Shown in pieces: positions 26,160-34,890 of a stretch of DNA of 64,000 bases (the stretch's first letter is position 1; each line of letters begins with the position of its first letter). The DNA is from Arthrobacter sp. zg-Y844 (GTDB taxonomy: Bacteria; Actinomycetota; Actinomycetes; Actinomycetales; Micrococcaceae). The stretch covers positions 558,001 to 622,000 of the forward strand of contig NZ_JANFLS010000001.1 of the NCBI RefSeq assembly GCF_024385465.1, written 5' to 3'. The position numbers and the translations under genes are program-made. Under the pieces are notes generated by a model. It made no database searches. It was given only the letters and a program-made list of their open reading frames with translations, and was not told the origin of the DNA.

Positions 26160-27470
26160 TCAGGCGGCGGCAGGGACAGGGATGGTGCGGAGCCGCAGGA
26201 ACGCGGGGGTGAGCATCGGCACCGCGGAGAGCACCAGCCCGACGGCGCCGATCAGGACTCCGGCGCGGACCCCCAGCGATTCGCCGACGACGCCGGCCAG
26301 CAGGGCGCCCAGCGGAATCGAGCCGTACATCACCTGGGTATAGGCACCGGCGGAGCGGGTGAGTTCATCCCGCGGAATGAGCTGCTGGCGCATCGTCAGC
26401 GAGTAGATATTGGCGTTGCCCTCGCCGATGCCCCGCAGCAGCATGACCGCAGCAATGACAGCAGCCAGGGTCCACCCGGTGACCGGCCAGACCGGCAGCA
26501 GCAGCGGCACCGCGCAGGACAGCACCAGCGAAACGGCAAATGCCGGGCCAAGGCCTGCTTTGTCGGCCAGGCGGAGCGCAACCAGGGTGCCGAGAAGCCC
26601 GCCGACACCGGCTCCGGCCAGCGCCAGGCCATAGGCGCCAACACCGACGCCCTGCTGCTGCACCGCCCAGAGAATCAGGTTGAGCATCAGGATCTGTTCC
26701 GCCGCGTTATAGGTGGCCGCGTGGACGGTCAAGGCGCGCAGATGGCGGTCAGCGAACAGGATCCGCAGTCCGGTGAGGATGGTGGGCCGCTTCTCCTTGG
26801 ACGGGGCGGGTTTCGAGGATCGGCCGGGCTCGGGGCCGGGGTCGGGGACCACCGCCGTCGAGCCCGCACCGACAGTCCGGGACCGGGGGCGGCTCGAGGC
26901 TACTCCCGCAGCGGAAGCCAGGTGCCCAAGCATAGTGGCAATCAAGGCGCCGGGGGCACCCACAGCCGAGACCAGCAGGCCGGCCAGCCCCGGGCCGCTG
27001 ATCTCCGTGACGGTTCGAGTGGCTTGGACGGCGCGGTTGGCCGGCGCGAGGTCCCGGTCCGCAACGAGCGCGGGCACGAAGGCGAAGGCCGATAACCCGA
27101 AGATCAACGCGCAGCAGCCGCTGAGGAAGGTGACGGCGGCCAGCAGGGGGACGCTGAGCCATCCCCCGGCCCAGGCCACGGGAATCTGGGCCAGAAGCAC
27201 GCATTGGGCAAGATCGGCCGCCACCATGGAGCGCCGCTGGTCCCGTCCCTGCAGGAGATGCCCGGCCACCAGCGAGAGCAGCAGGTACGGCAGGGTGCCG
27301 GCCGCAGCGACAAGGCTGACCGCCGCCGGCCCGGCATCGAGGGCGATGGCTGTAACCAGCGGAACCGCGATGCCCGTGACCTGGGCCCCGGCGCTGGCAG
27401 CGCCCTGCCCCAGCCAGTAGCGGCGGAAACTGCGGTCGGTGCGCAGCAGCACCCAGCTCGGGTCCTTCAT
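26160..27470 (-). CDS. MFS transporter
   Basis: A 436-residue MFS protein of the MFS_3-like (enterobactin-exporter-like) type, with an N-terminal region LLRTDRSFRRYWLGQGAASAGAQVTGIAVPLV typical of that group. A Ser/Pro/Lys-rich central loop separates the two six-helix halves. Substrate unknown. It ends 20 bp from the convergent TetR gene; no terminator is visible between them. Confidence 0.85.
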   Translation of the reverse strand: MKDPSWVLLRTDRSFRRYWLGQGAASAGAQVTGIAVPLVTAIALDAGPAAVSLVAAAGTLPYLLLSLVAGHLLQGRDQRRSMVAADLAQCVLLAQIPVAWAGGWLSVPLLAAVTFLSGCCALIFGLSAFAFVPALVADRDLAPANRAVQATRTVTEISGPGLAGLLVSAVGAPGALIATMLGHLASAAGVASSRPRSRTVGAGSTAVVPDPGPEPGRSSKPAPSKEKRPTILTGLRILFADRHLRALTVHAATYNAAEQILMLNLILWAVQQQGVGVGAYGLALAGAGVGGLLGTLVALRLADKAGLGPAFAVSLVLSCAVPLLLPVWPVTGWTLAAVIAAVMLLRGIGEGNANIYSLTMRQQLIPRDELTRSAGAYTQVMYGSIPLGALLAGVVGESLGVRAGVLIGAVGLVLSAVPMLTPAFLRLRTIPVPAAA

Positions 27471-27676
27471 GCCGCGGCCCTCGGCTGTACGGCGGCTGCG
27501 GTTGTGACGGGCAATAATGAAGGCATGTGCCGGATAGGGAGACCCGCTGCGACGAAGAATCGAGCCAGGCGGTCGGGACGACGAGCCATCCTCGATCGAG
27601 CTGATGCGTGCATAGCTGGGTCCCCTGACGGCCTGTCCTTTTCCGCTGCTCCGGCATACGTTACCGGCAATCAGCT

Positions 27677-28327
27677 ATGAGTGGTAACACTGCGGAACCA
27701 AATGTTCCTGCGGACAGCGGATACCCGGAGCCGGGCGGGCGCGCACCGGCCCCTGCTCCCCTGCGGCTCCTCCAGGTGTTCGCCAATACTGCCGACCGGG
27801 AAGCCGGGCAGGACGCCCTGGACAACACCGACAGCCTGACGGCGTGGCTGGGCAGCTATGGGCTCGTCGGAGCAGGCACGCAGGCTACTGATGAGGACCT
27901 TGCCCTGGCGATCGAACTTCGGGAGGGGCTGCGTTCCCTCTTCCTCACGCACCACGACGGCGGGCACAGCGAGGCTGCGCACGACGACGGCGGGCACCTG
28001 CACGGCACACCGGCACCCGACACCGTCGTCGGCCTGGAGCGCCTGGACCGCGCCCTGGAGCAGCTTCCCGTTCGGGTCGTGGCCTCCGGAGGAGAGCCGC
28101 GCGTCGAACCGGTCCCCCAGCCCCCGGTGCGCGAGGCACTCGCCCGCATCGGTGCCGTCCTGGTCCATGCCGACCCGGCCCAGCTTCAGCGCCTGAAAGC
28201 GTGTCGCCGGGACGTCTGCCGCTGGGTCTTCTTCGATACTTCACGCAACCGGGGCGGAACCTGGTGCGCCATGGAGATCTGCGGCGCCCGCACAAAGATG
28301 CAGGCCTACCGCAAACGGAATGCCTAG
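27677..28327 (+). CDS. CGNR zinc-finger protein
   Basis: A 216-residue protein of the CGNR (ABATE domain) family, thought to be stress-linked transcription regulators. The N-terminal 30 residues are Pro/Ala-rich; the ABATE-like domain follows (LQVFANTADREAG). The C-terminal zinc finger is CRRDVC, then WCAMEICGAR, with the CGAR box in place of CGNR. An His/Gly/Asp repeat (DDGGHSEAAHDDGGHLHG) sits in the middle. Divergent from the MFS gene over 206 bp. Confidence 0.85.
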   Translation: MSGNTAEPNVPADSGYPEPGGRAPAPAPLRLLQVFANTADREAGQDALDNTDSLTAWLGSYGLVGAGTQATDEDLALAIELREGLRSLFLTHHDGGHSEAAHDDGGHLHGTPAPDTVVGLERLDRALEQLPVRVVASGGEPRVEPVPQPPVREALARIGAVLVHADPAQLQRLKACRRDVCRWVFFDTSRNRGGTWCAMEICGARTKMQAYRKRNA

Positions 28328-28356
28328 CCCGAACTCCTGGCCCGCCCCTCCGGAAC

Positions 28357-30432
28357 TTACTTCTCCACCAGGGTCAGCACGTCGTAGGTGGCCACCAGTT
28401 CGTCGTTCTGGTTGGTCAGGACGGCGTCCCAGGCCACCTCGCCGTACCCGTCCGTTTCACGCGGCGTGATCTTCTTGGCGGTCAGCGTCACGCGGATGGA
28501 GTCCCCCGCCGCCACAGGCGTCAGGAACCGCAGGTTTTCCAGTCCGTAGTTGGCCAGCACCGGCCCCGGCGCGGGATCCACGAACAGGCCAGCACCCCAG
28601 GACAGCAGCAGGTAGCCGTGCGCCACGATGCCCGGGAAGAACGGATTCGCCTGCGCGGCTGCAGCGTCCGTGTGGGCGTAGAACGTGTCCCCGGTGGTCT
28701 CCGCAAAGGCGGCGATATCCTCGAGGGTCACTTCCCGCAGGTCCGACCGCACGGCGTCGCCCACCCGCAGCTCGCTGAGGTGCCTGCGGAACGGATGGCC
28801 GGCGTCGAACCGGCGGTCCGCCCCCGGATGCCAGATACCGGTGAGGGCGGTGAGCATATTCGGTGAGCCCTGCACGGCGGTGCGCTGCATGTAATGCCGC
28901 ACCGCACGGATGCCGCCCAGCTCCTCGCCGCCGCCGGCACGGCCTGGACCGCCGTGCACCAGGTGTGGCACGGGCGAACCGTGCCCGGTGGAGGAGCGCG
29001 CGTCTTCGCGGTTCAGGAACAATACCCGCCCGTGGTGTCCGGCGATGCCGGTAAGCATTTCCCGGGCCACGTCCGGGTCATTGGTGCAGACCGTGGCGAC
29101 CAGCGATCCTCCGCCGCGGGCGGCCAGCCGGACGGCGTCGGCGGCGTCGGTGTAGCCCACCACCGAGGCCACGGGGCCGAAGGCTTCGATATTGTGCAGG
29201 GCATCCGCGTCGCTGTCCGGCCAGGTCAGCAGCAGCGGCTCCATGAAGGCGCCGTCCGGCGAGGTTCCCTCGCTTCCGTCGGCGCGTACGACGTCGGGGG
29301 CGTCCAGCGATCCCAGCGCCAGCTGCGCGCCGGCCGCCAGCATCCGCTGCACCGCTTCCCGGACCCCGTCGAGCTGCTCCCGGGAGGCCAGGGCACCCAT
29401 CGTCACGTGGTCGGCACGCGGATCGCCCAGGACCACGCGCCCGCGGATGCGCTCCCCGGCGGCGGAAACCACGTCATCGACGAGCCCGGCAGGGACGATG
29501 GCCCGGCGGATTGCGGTGCATTTCTGGCCGGCCTTGGCCGTGATTTCGGTGACCAGGGAGCGGATGAAGGCGTCAAACTCGGGGGTACCGGGAACGGCGT
29601 CCGGGCCCAGGAGTGCCGCGTTCAGCGAATCTGTTTCCGCCGTGAAGCGGACACCGCCGACGGCGATCTGCGGATGGGCACGCAGTCGTTCGGCGGTGGA
29701 GGCCGAGCCGGTGAAGGAGACCATGTCCCGGTAGTCGAGGTGGTCCGGCAGGTCCCGCGCGGAACCGGAAATCAGCTGCAGGGATCCGGCGGGAAGAATG
29801 CCCGAGTCCACGATCATCCGCACGGCCGCTGCCGTGATGTACCCCGTGGGGCTGGCGGGCTTGACGATGCTCGGCACCCCGGCGAGGAACGCCGGGGCCA
29901 GCTTTTCCAGCATGCCCCAGACCGGGAAGTTGAAGGCGTTGATCTGCACGGCGACGCCGGGAATGCGGGTGTAGATGTGCTCACCGAGGAACGACCCGTC
30001 CTTGGCGAGCTGTTCCACGGCGCCGTCGACAATCACGGTGGAGTTCGGCAGTTCGCGGCGGCCCTTGGAACCGTAGGCGAACAGGACGCCGATCCCGCCG
30101 TCAATGTCCACGAGGGAATCGGTCCGGGTGGCGCCGCTGCGGGCGGACACGGCGTACAGCTCCTCGCGCTGCGCATTGAGGTGCATTGCGAGTTCCTTGA
30201 GCAGCAGGGCCCGCTGGTGGAAGGTGGACTTCCCCAGTTCGGCCTGCCCGACGGTTCGGGCATAGTCGACGACGGCGGCGGTGTCCAGACCCTCGCTGCT
30301 GACCAGCGCCAGCAGCTCGCCGGTGCTGGCATCGTGCACTTCGGTGCCGCGGACTCCGGCGGGATCCGGTGTCCACCAGGCCCCCCGGACGTAGCTGGGA
30401 ACGGTTTCGACGTCGATGGCGGTGGCCGTCAT
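28357..30432 (-). CDS. paaZ: Bifunctional oxepin-CoA hydrolase / aldehyde dehydrogenase PaaZ
   Basis: A 691-residue two-domain enzyme of phenylacetate breakdown. The C-terminal MaoC-like hydratase opens the oxepin ring and the N-terminal aldehyde dehydrogenase oxidises the semialdehyde. The ALDH domain (about 1-530) shows NAFNFPVWGMLEKLAPA, FTGSASTAERL and the active cysteine in AGQKCTAIRR. The hotdog hydratase domain shows FAETTGDTFYAHTDAAAAQ, then FFPGIVAHGYLLLSW. The ATG at 30432 has GAAAGG 8 nt upstream. It stands apart from the other paa genes but has its own PaaR-type operator. Confidence 0.94.
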   Translation of the reverse strand: MTATAIDVETVPSYVRGAWWTPDPAGVRGTEVHDASTGELLALVSSEGLDTAAVVDYARTVGQAELGKSTFHQRALLLKELAMHLNAQREELYAVSARSGATRTDSLVDIDGGIGVLFAYGSKGRRELPNSTVIVDGAVEQLAKDGSFLGEHIYTRIPGVAVQINAFNFPVWGMLEKLAPAFLAGVPSIVKPASPTGYITAAAVRMIVDSGILPAGSLQLISGSARDLPDHLDYRDMVSFTGSASTAERLRAHPQIAVGGVRFTAETDSLNAALLGPDAVPGTPEFDAFIRSLVTEITAKAGQKCTAIRRAIVPAGLVDDVVSAAGERIRGRVVLGDPRADHVTMGALASREQLDGVREAVQRMLAAGAQLALGSLDAPDVVRADGSEGTSPDGAFMEPLLLTWPDSDADALHNIEAFGPVASVVGYTDAADAVRLAARGGGSLVATVCTNDPDVAREMLTGIAGHHGRVLFLNREDARSSTGHGSPVPHLVHGGPGRAGGGEELGGIRAVRHYMQRTAVQGSPNMLTALTGIWHPGADRRFDAGHPFRRHLSELRVGDAVRSDLREVTLEDIAAFAETTGDTFYAHTDAAAAQANPFFPGIVAHGYLLLSWGAGLFVDPAPGPVLANYGLENLRFLTPVAAGDSIRVTLTAKKITPRETDGYGEVAWDAVLTNQNDELVATYDVLTLVEK

Positions 30433-30498
30433 TTCGGTGCCTTTCGAAACGGGAAGAAACCGCAGCCGCTCTCCTGCAGGCATCGTTGCCGCGGGATT

Positions 30499-30519
30499 AC
30501 TGACCATGCGGTCGGTATA
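30499..30519 (-). promoter_or_regulatory. paaZ -10 and PaaR-type operator
   Basis: On the minus strand TATACC (30514-30519) overlaps an 18-bp site ACCGACCGCATGGTCAGT (30499-30516), matching ACCGAACGNNCGTTCGGT at 12 of 16 positions. The overlap of -10 and operator is the same as at paaA and paaI. No clear -35 is seen. Confidence 0.6.
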
Positions 30520-30671
30520 TCGACACCCTAGCCGAAAGCCGCCCTTCCCACACCCGTTGGACTTTAAATACTGCCGCGGTGCCGCGACAGCGTACTGCTG
30601 GTTGCCGCTGCCCCCTCCCTGCGACAGACTTCTGCCCTCGAACGTTTGCAATACCCCCGCTAAGGAGCACG

Positions 30672-31646
30672 ATGATGAGCCCCAAACCGCTGCTGTTCCG
30701 CCGTCTGGCTGTCCTGACCCTGACCACCGCCGCCCTCCTGGCCGGAGGCACTGCCCCGGCCACTGCCGGTGGCACTGCCCCGGCCACTGCCGGTGGCCAC
30801 GAATCCGATTCCCGCGGCGGGCACGGGCATGGAGGTGGCCACGGCGGAGGGCACGGCGGCGGTCAGGGCTGGGGACGCGACGTCGACTATGTGGCCTTCG
30901 GAGATTCCTACGCCTCCGGCTACGGCGGCGGTCCCCTACTGGACGCCTGCGGCCGTACCGCACAGGGCTACCCCGCCTTGCTGGACGCCTTGAACCGGGT
31001 GGATCTGGAAGCTGACGCCACCTGCGCCGGCGCAACGGCCCTAAGCACTCCGTCCGACGCGCCGGTGGACCTGCCCCAACAGATCAACAATGCCTCAGCC
31101 TACGGCGAGCTCAACGCCCGGACCGACGTCGTGACCCTGACGATCGGCGGCAACGACGTCCGGTTCGGTGCCGTGGTGGCCGCCTGCGCCGGGGCGCAGC
31201 TGCCGGTCACCTGCGCCCCGGCCATCGAGCAGGCCACCGCTTACGCCCAAACCGCGCTGGCACCGCAGTTGGCTGCGGCATTTGCCAGTATCGCCGAGGC
31301 GGCACCACGGGCCACCCTGGTGGTTACCGGATACCCGCATCTGTTCGAAGCCGGCGCTCCGGGACCGCTCAGTGCCGAGGCACAGGCCCTGTTCAATGGC
31401 GGCACCGACGCCCTGAATGCCGTCATCGCCGCGCAGGTTCCCGAAGACGGCGTGTTTGTGGACGTGGTGGACGAGTTTGCCGGGCACGGTGTCGGTTCCG
31501 CCGATTCGTGGATCATCTTCGACACTGCAAGCCCGTACAACCTGCACCCCACGGAGACGGGTTACCGGGAGGGCTACACCGCGGCCATCCTCGAGGACGC
31601 AGGCAGCGAGTTCGGGGTCGGCTGCCGGCGAGGGCACCATCGGTAG
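30672..31646 (+). CDS. Secreted SGNH/GDSL hydrolase with His-Gly-rich N-terminus
   Basis: A 324-residue exported esterase or lipase. A signal peptide (RRLAVLTLTTAALLAGG, cleaved near ATA) is followed by a duplicated GTAPATAG motif and a linker of about 25 residues rich in Gly and His (GGHGHGGGHGGGHGGG). The SGNH fold begins at YVAFGDSYASGYG (block I Ser), with TIGGNDV (block III) and the DxxH pair in the YNLHPTETGYREGY region. Two early cysteine pairs suggest disulfides. The His-rich linker could bind metal; substrate unknown. AAGGAG precedes the ATG. Confidence 0.88.
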   Translation: MMSPKPLLFRRLAVLTLTTAALLAGGTAPATAGGTAPATAGGHESDSRGGHGHGGGHGGGHGGGQGWGRDVDYVAFGDSYASGYGGGPLLDACGRTAQGYPALLDALNRVDLEADATCAGATALSTPSDAPVDLPQQINNASAYGELNARTDVVTLTIGGNDVRFGAVVAACAGAQLPVTCAPAIEQATAYAQTALAPQLAAAFASIAEAAPRATLVVTGYPHLFEAGAPGPLSAEAQALFNGGTDALNAVIAAQVPEDGVFVDVVDEFAGHGVGSADSWIIFDTASPYNLHPTETGYREGYTAAILEDAGSEFGVGCRRGHHR

Positions 31647-31688
31647 CGCCACCTTCCGTACGGGTCGACCCAGCCACAGAAACCGTTC

Positions 31689-33071
31689 TCAGGAGGCCGG
31701 CAGCGGAACCGCGTGGCCGAACCGGAAGAGGTTCTGCGGATCATAGGCGGCCTTGGCCGCCTGCAGCCGTCCGAAAACCTCCGGATCCCACGCAGGCTGG
31801 GCGCCCGCCTCCGTGCGTGCCGGTCCGCTGAGGTTGACCAGCGCACCCGCAGTGTAGGGGCCGACGACGACGTCGAGCAGATCCAGGGCCGCTGCTGTGG
31901 CGTCCGCGGCCGGCGGGACGTTGAGTCCCACGGAGTAGAGGTTGAAGCCTGCCTGCCGGCCGGACACCGCATCCTCGAACGGAGGATCCAGAGCCAGGGA
32001 TCCGCCCATCAACCGGATTTCCGTCATCATCAGCGGAGTATGCGATCCCGGCCCCACCTGGCCCAGCAAACCGGCCGCCAGTTCATCGGGCAGCTCGGCC
32101 AGCAGGGTCCCGCGGTCCAGGCCGGGCACCGGTTCGTCCGGATCCATGTGGATGCTGCCTACTGCCCCGTAGTCCATCGGCCCGGCCGTATCCATGAAGG
32201 GCGCGGATACATGCCGCATGGGTTCCAGCAGCGTGTCGCCCTCTTCCCGGCTGCCGAACACAGCGAACCGCAGGTGCACCGGCGCGGTACCGCGCAGTTC
32301 CTCGGGAAGGAACGGGACATCCGGCAGGTGCAGGAAGGCCAGGGACGCTGAAACATCCGTCGGCAGCTGGGGTGTCCAGGCTCGGAACGCAGCCAGCACC
32401 TCCGGACCGGCGTCTTCCGGGTACATGATGCCGCCGCCGTAAAACTCCCGGAACGGGGTCAACCCGAGCGTCATGGACGTGATGACGCCGAAATTGCCCT
32501 TGCCGCCGCGCAGCGCCGCAAACAACCCGGCGTCTTCGGCGCTGCCTCCTTCGAGGTGCCTCAGGCTGCCGTCGGAAGTCACAACATCGATCGCCTGCAC
32601 ATGGTCGCTGGCGAATCCCAGCGCCCGGCCCATCAGCGGCAGCCCTCCGCCGGACGCGTAGCCCACCACTCCCACGGTTCCGGAGGAGCCGTGCGGGCCC
32701 GTAAGCCCGAGCAGCACTGTCTCCTCCAGCACGGAGCGCCAGCGGACGCCGGCACCCACGGTGACCGTGCCGGCGTCGGGGTCCACCGCCAGGTCCTGCA
32801 GCCGGGAGGTGTTGATCAGCAGGCCCTCGTCCATCACGGCGGCAGCACCGTGGCCGGTCGCCTGCATCCCGACAGGAATGCCGCGCTCAGCTGCCCAGCG
32901 GACGGCATTCTGTACATCCTCGACGGCGGCTGCCCCGAGCACGGCATCGGGACGCTGGATCACCGAGGGGTTGAAGCCGGCGGTGTCGACGGCGTACCCC
33001 GGCTCCCCGGGACTGTTCAGCGGGCCGTGGACTACGTTGCGGAGGGTTTCGAGGTCGGCTGCCTGGATCAT
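31689..33071 (-). CDS. FAD-linked oxidase (BBE-like)
   Basis: A 460-residue flavoprotein of the berberine-bridge-enzyme-like / FAD_binding_4 family. The FAD domain shows PVGMQATGHGAAAVMDEGLLINTSRL and GTVGVVGYASGGGLPLMGRALG, the latter with the usual FAD-contact glycines; the C-terminal BBE motif is near YDPQNLFRFGHAVP. In classical members a His covalently holds FAD; the His in ATGHGAA may do so here. Likely oxidises an alcohol or sugar; substrate unknown. AAGGAG site before ATG. Confidence 0.86.
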   Translation of the reverse strand: MIQAADLETLRNVVHGPLNSPGEPGYAVDTAGFNPSVIQRPDAVLGAAAVEDVQNAVRWAAERGIPVGMQATGHGAAAVMDEGLLINTSRLQDLAVDPDAGTVTVGAGVRWRSVLEETVLLGLTGPHGSSGTVGVVGYASGGGLPLMGRALGFASDHVQAIDVVTSDGSLRHLEGGSAEDAGLFAALRGGKGNFGVITSMTLGLTPFREFYGGGIMYPEDAGPEVLAAFRAWTPQLPTDVSASLAFLHLPDVPFLPEELRGTAPVHLRFAVFGSREEGDTLLEPMRHVSAPFMDTAGPMDYGAVGSIHMDPDEPVPGLDRGTLLAELPDELAAGLLGQVGPGSHTPLMMTEIRLMGGSLALDPPFEDAVSGRQAGFNLYSVGLNVPPAADATAAALDLLDVVVGPYTAGALVNLSGPARTEAGAQPAWDPEVFGRLQAAKAAYDPQNLFRFGHAVPLPAS

Positions 33072-33186
33072 CTTTGGCTCCTTGTGGGCGGGTGTCCGCG
33101 GCCGCCGGGCCCGCGGACCGGAGATGCCGCCAAAAAATGCTAGGCACCGAAGTGCTTCCCTGCCTAGCCCCGCCGGACAATTTCCG

Positions 33187-34254
33187 CTAGCTCCCGAGCA
33201 CCTCCGCCAGGTCGAACTTCACCGGTTCCTCCAACTGCTCATAAGTGCAGGATTCGGGCGTGCGGTCCAGCCGCCAGCGGGAAAACTGGGCCACATGGCG
33301 GAACCGCTCCCCCTCCATGTGGTCGTAGCGCACCTCCACCACCCGTTCCGGGCGCAGCGGCACGAAAGAGAAGTCCTTTTTCCCGCTCCATCGGCTGCCC
33401 TCGGAGTTGCGCGGGGTGCGTGTCCCCTTCTCCTGTTCCCCCTCGGCCCACGGGTGTCCGTCCTCGACGGCGACCAGCGGCTGGAGTTCCTCGAACAGTT
33501 CCCGGCGGCGGTCCATCGGGAAGGAACTTGCCGCCCCCACGTTCACCAGCACGCCGTCGTCGTTGTAGAGCCCCAGCAGCAGGGAGCCGATCAGATCGGG
33601 GCCGGACTTGTGCACCCGGTAGCCGGCGAGCACGCAGTCCGCCGTGCGTTCGTGCTTGAGCTTGGCCATCGTGCGCTTGTTCGGCGCGTAGGGGCCGGCC
33701 AGGGGTTTGGCCACCACACCGTCCAGGCCGGCACCTTCAAAACGGCCGAACCAGTCCTGCGCCCGGTCGGCGTCGTCGGTGGCGGCGGTGACGGACACCG
33801 GTGCCTGCGCCGTTTTCAACGCCTGCACCAGGGCCTCCCGGCGTTCGGAGAAGGGCCGGTTCCGGTAGTCGACGTCGCCCAGGGCCAGCAGGTCGAAGGC
33901 CACGAACCGGGCCGGGGTTTCCTCCGCGAGCAGTTTCACCCGGCTGGCGGCGGGATGGATCCGCTGCTGCAGCAGTTCGAAGTCCAGCCGTTTGCCGTCC
34001 GGAGCCACCGTGACGATCTCGCCGTCCAGCACGCACCGCTCAGGCAGGTTCGCTTTGAGCGCTTCGACGAGTTCGGGGAAGTACCTGGTCATCGGCTTTT
34101 CGTTCCGGGAGCCGATCTCGACGTCGTCGCCGTCCCGGAAAATGATGGACCGGAATCCGTCCCATTTGGGTTCGTACAGGTAGTCCCCGCGGGGCAGGGC
34201 GCTGACGGATTTGGCCAGCATCGGCGCAACCGGAGGCATCACTGGAAGGTCCAT
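33187..34254 (-). CDS. ligC: ATP-dependent DNA ligase (LigC-type)
   Basis: A 355-residue ATP-dependent DNA ligase. The adenylation lysine is K30 in EPKWDGFRS (motif I). Further nucleotidyl-transferase motifs (GSRNEK, VLDGEIV, RFVAFDLL, EGVVAK-like DGVVAKPL and LKHERTADCV) and an OB-fold C-terminus are present. The size and lack of N-terminal polymerase or nuclease domains match the LigC group found in actinobacteria, proposed to act in end-joining or base excision repair. It lies 10 bp after a hydrolase gene. Confidence 0.9.
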   Translation of the reverse strand: MDLPVMPPVAPMLAKSVSALPRGDYLYEPKWDGFRSIIFRDGDDVEIGSRNEKPMTRYFPELVEALKANLPERCVLDGEIVTVAPDGKRLDFELLQQRIHPAASRVKLLAEETPARFVAFDLLALGDVDYRNRPFSERREALVQALKTAQAPVSVTAATDDADRAQDWFGRFEGAGLDGVVAKPLAGPYAPNKRTMAKLKHERTADCVLAGYRVHKSGPDLIGSLLLGLYNDDGVLVNVGAASSFPMDRRRELFEELQPLVAVEDGHPWAEGEQEKGTRTPRNSEGSRWSGKKDFSFVPLRPERVVEVRYDHMEGERFRHVAQFSRWRLDRTPESCTYEQLEEPVKFDLAEVLGS

Positions 34255-34264
34255 GTGCCCATTC

Positions 34265-34816
34265 TTATCCGATTGCGGCCGGTTCCCCCAGCCCTGCGGT
34301 GAAGGCCGTGAGCAGGTCGCGGCCCTGCTCCCAGTAGCCCACCCCGCTCTTTTCGTTGATGTGGGCGAGCTCGCCGGCGTTGATAACGGGCAGTTTCCAG
34401 GCCGCAGCGATGCTTTGGGCGGACGGCAGCGCACAGTACGGATCGCTCTCGCTGGCAATCAGGAGGCCGGGCACTGGCAGTTCCTGCATCCGCGGATTCC
34501 GGAACGTTTCCGCGGCCTGCGGAAACGAGGCGGCAACGGGATCCGGCGGGCTGACCAGGAACACTCCGCGGGCGCCGTCGGGGTTTCGATGCAGCCACTC
34601 CACCGCGGCCAGGCAGCCCAGGCTGTGGGCCACGAGGACCGTCTGCCCCTTCTGCGCGCCGGCGGCCCGGTCCAGCGCCTCCATCCAGTCCTGAAGCTCG
34701 GGGTCATCCCACGACGACGGCGCGATGCGGGTGACGTCCGGCAGCTCCGCTTCCCAGCGGCTCTGCCACTGCTCCGGCGGTGAGCCCTGATAGCCCGGGA
34801 CCATGGTGATGTGCAT
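34265..34816 (-). CDS. Small alpha/beta hydrolase (RBBP9/YdeN family)
   Basis: A 183-residue serine hydrolase of the RBBP9/YdeN family. The nucleophile is in LVAHSLGCLAAVEW; the opening PGYQGSPPEQWQSRWE and the later Asp and His region (SESDPY, and AHINEKSG near the end) complete the triad. Natural substrates are unknown. AAAGGAAA precedes the ATG. It is co-directional with the ligase gene and divergent from the LLM gene. Confidence 0.85.
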   Translation of the reverse strand: MHITMVPGYQGSPPEQWQSRWEAELPDVTRIAPSSWDDPELQDWMEALDRAAGAQKGQTVLVAHSLGCLAAVEWLHRNPDGARGVFLVSPPDPVAASFPQAAETFRNPRMQELPVPGLLIASESDPYCALPSAQSIAAAWKLPVINAGELAHINEKSGVGYWEQGRDLLTAFTAGLGEPAAIG

Positions 34817-34890
34817 GAGGGCTGTTTCCTTTCGCTGGTTCGGCGCAGGTGACCGGGAATACTGCCGACGCTTCCGGCGCTGGAGCTTCT

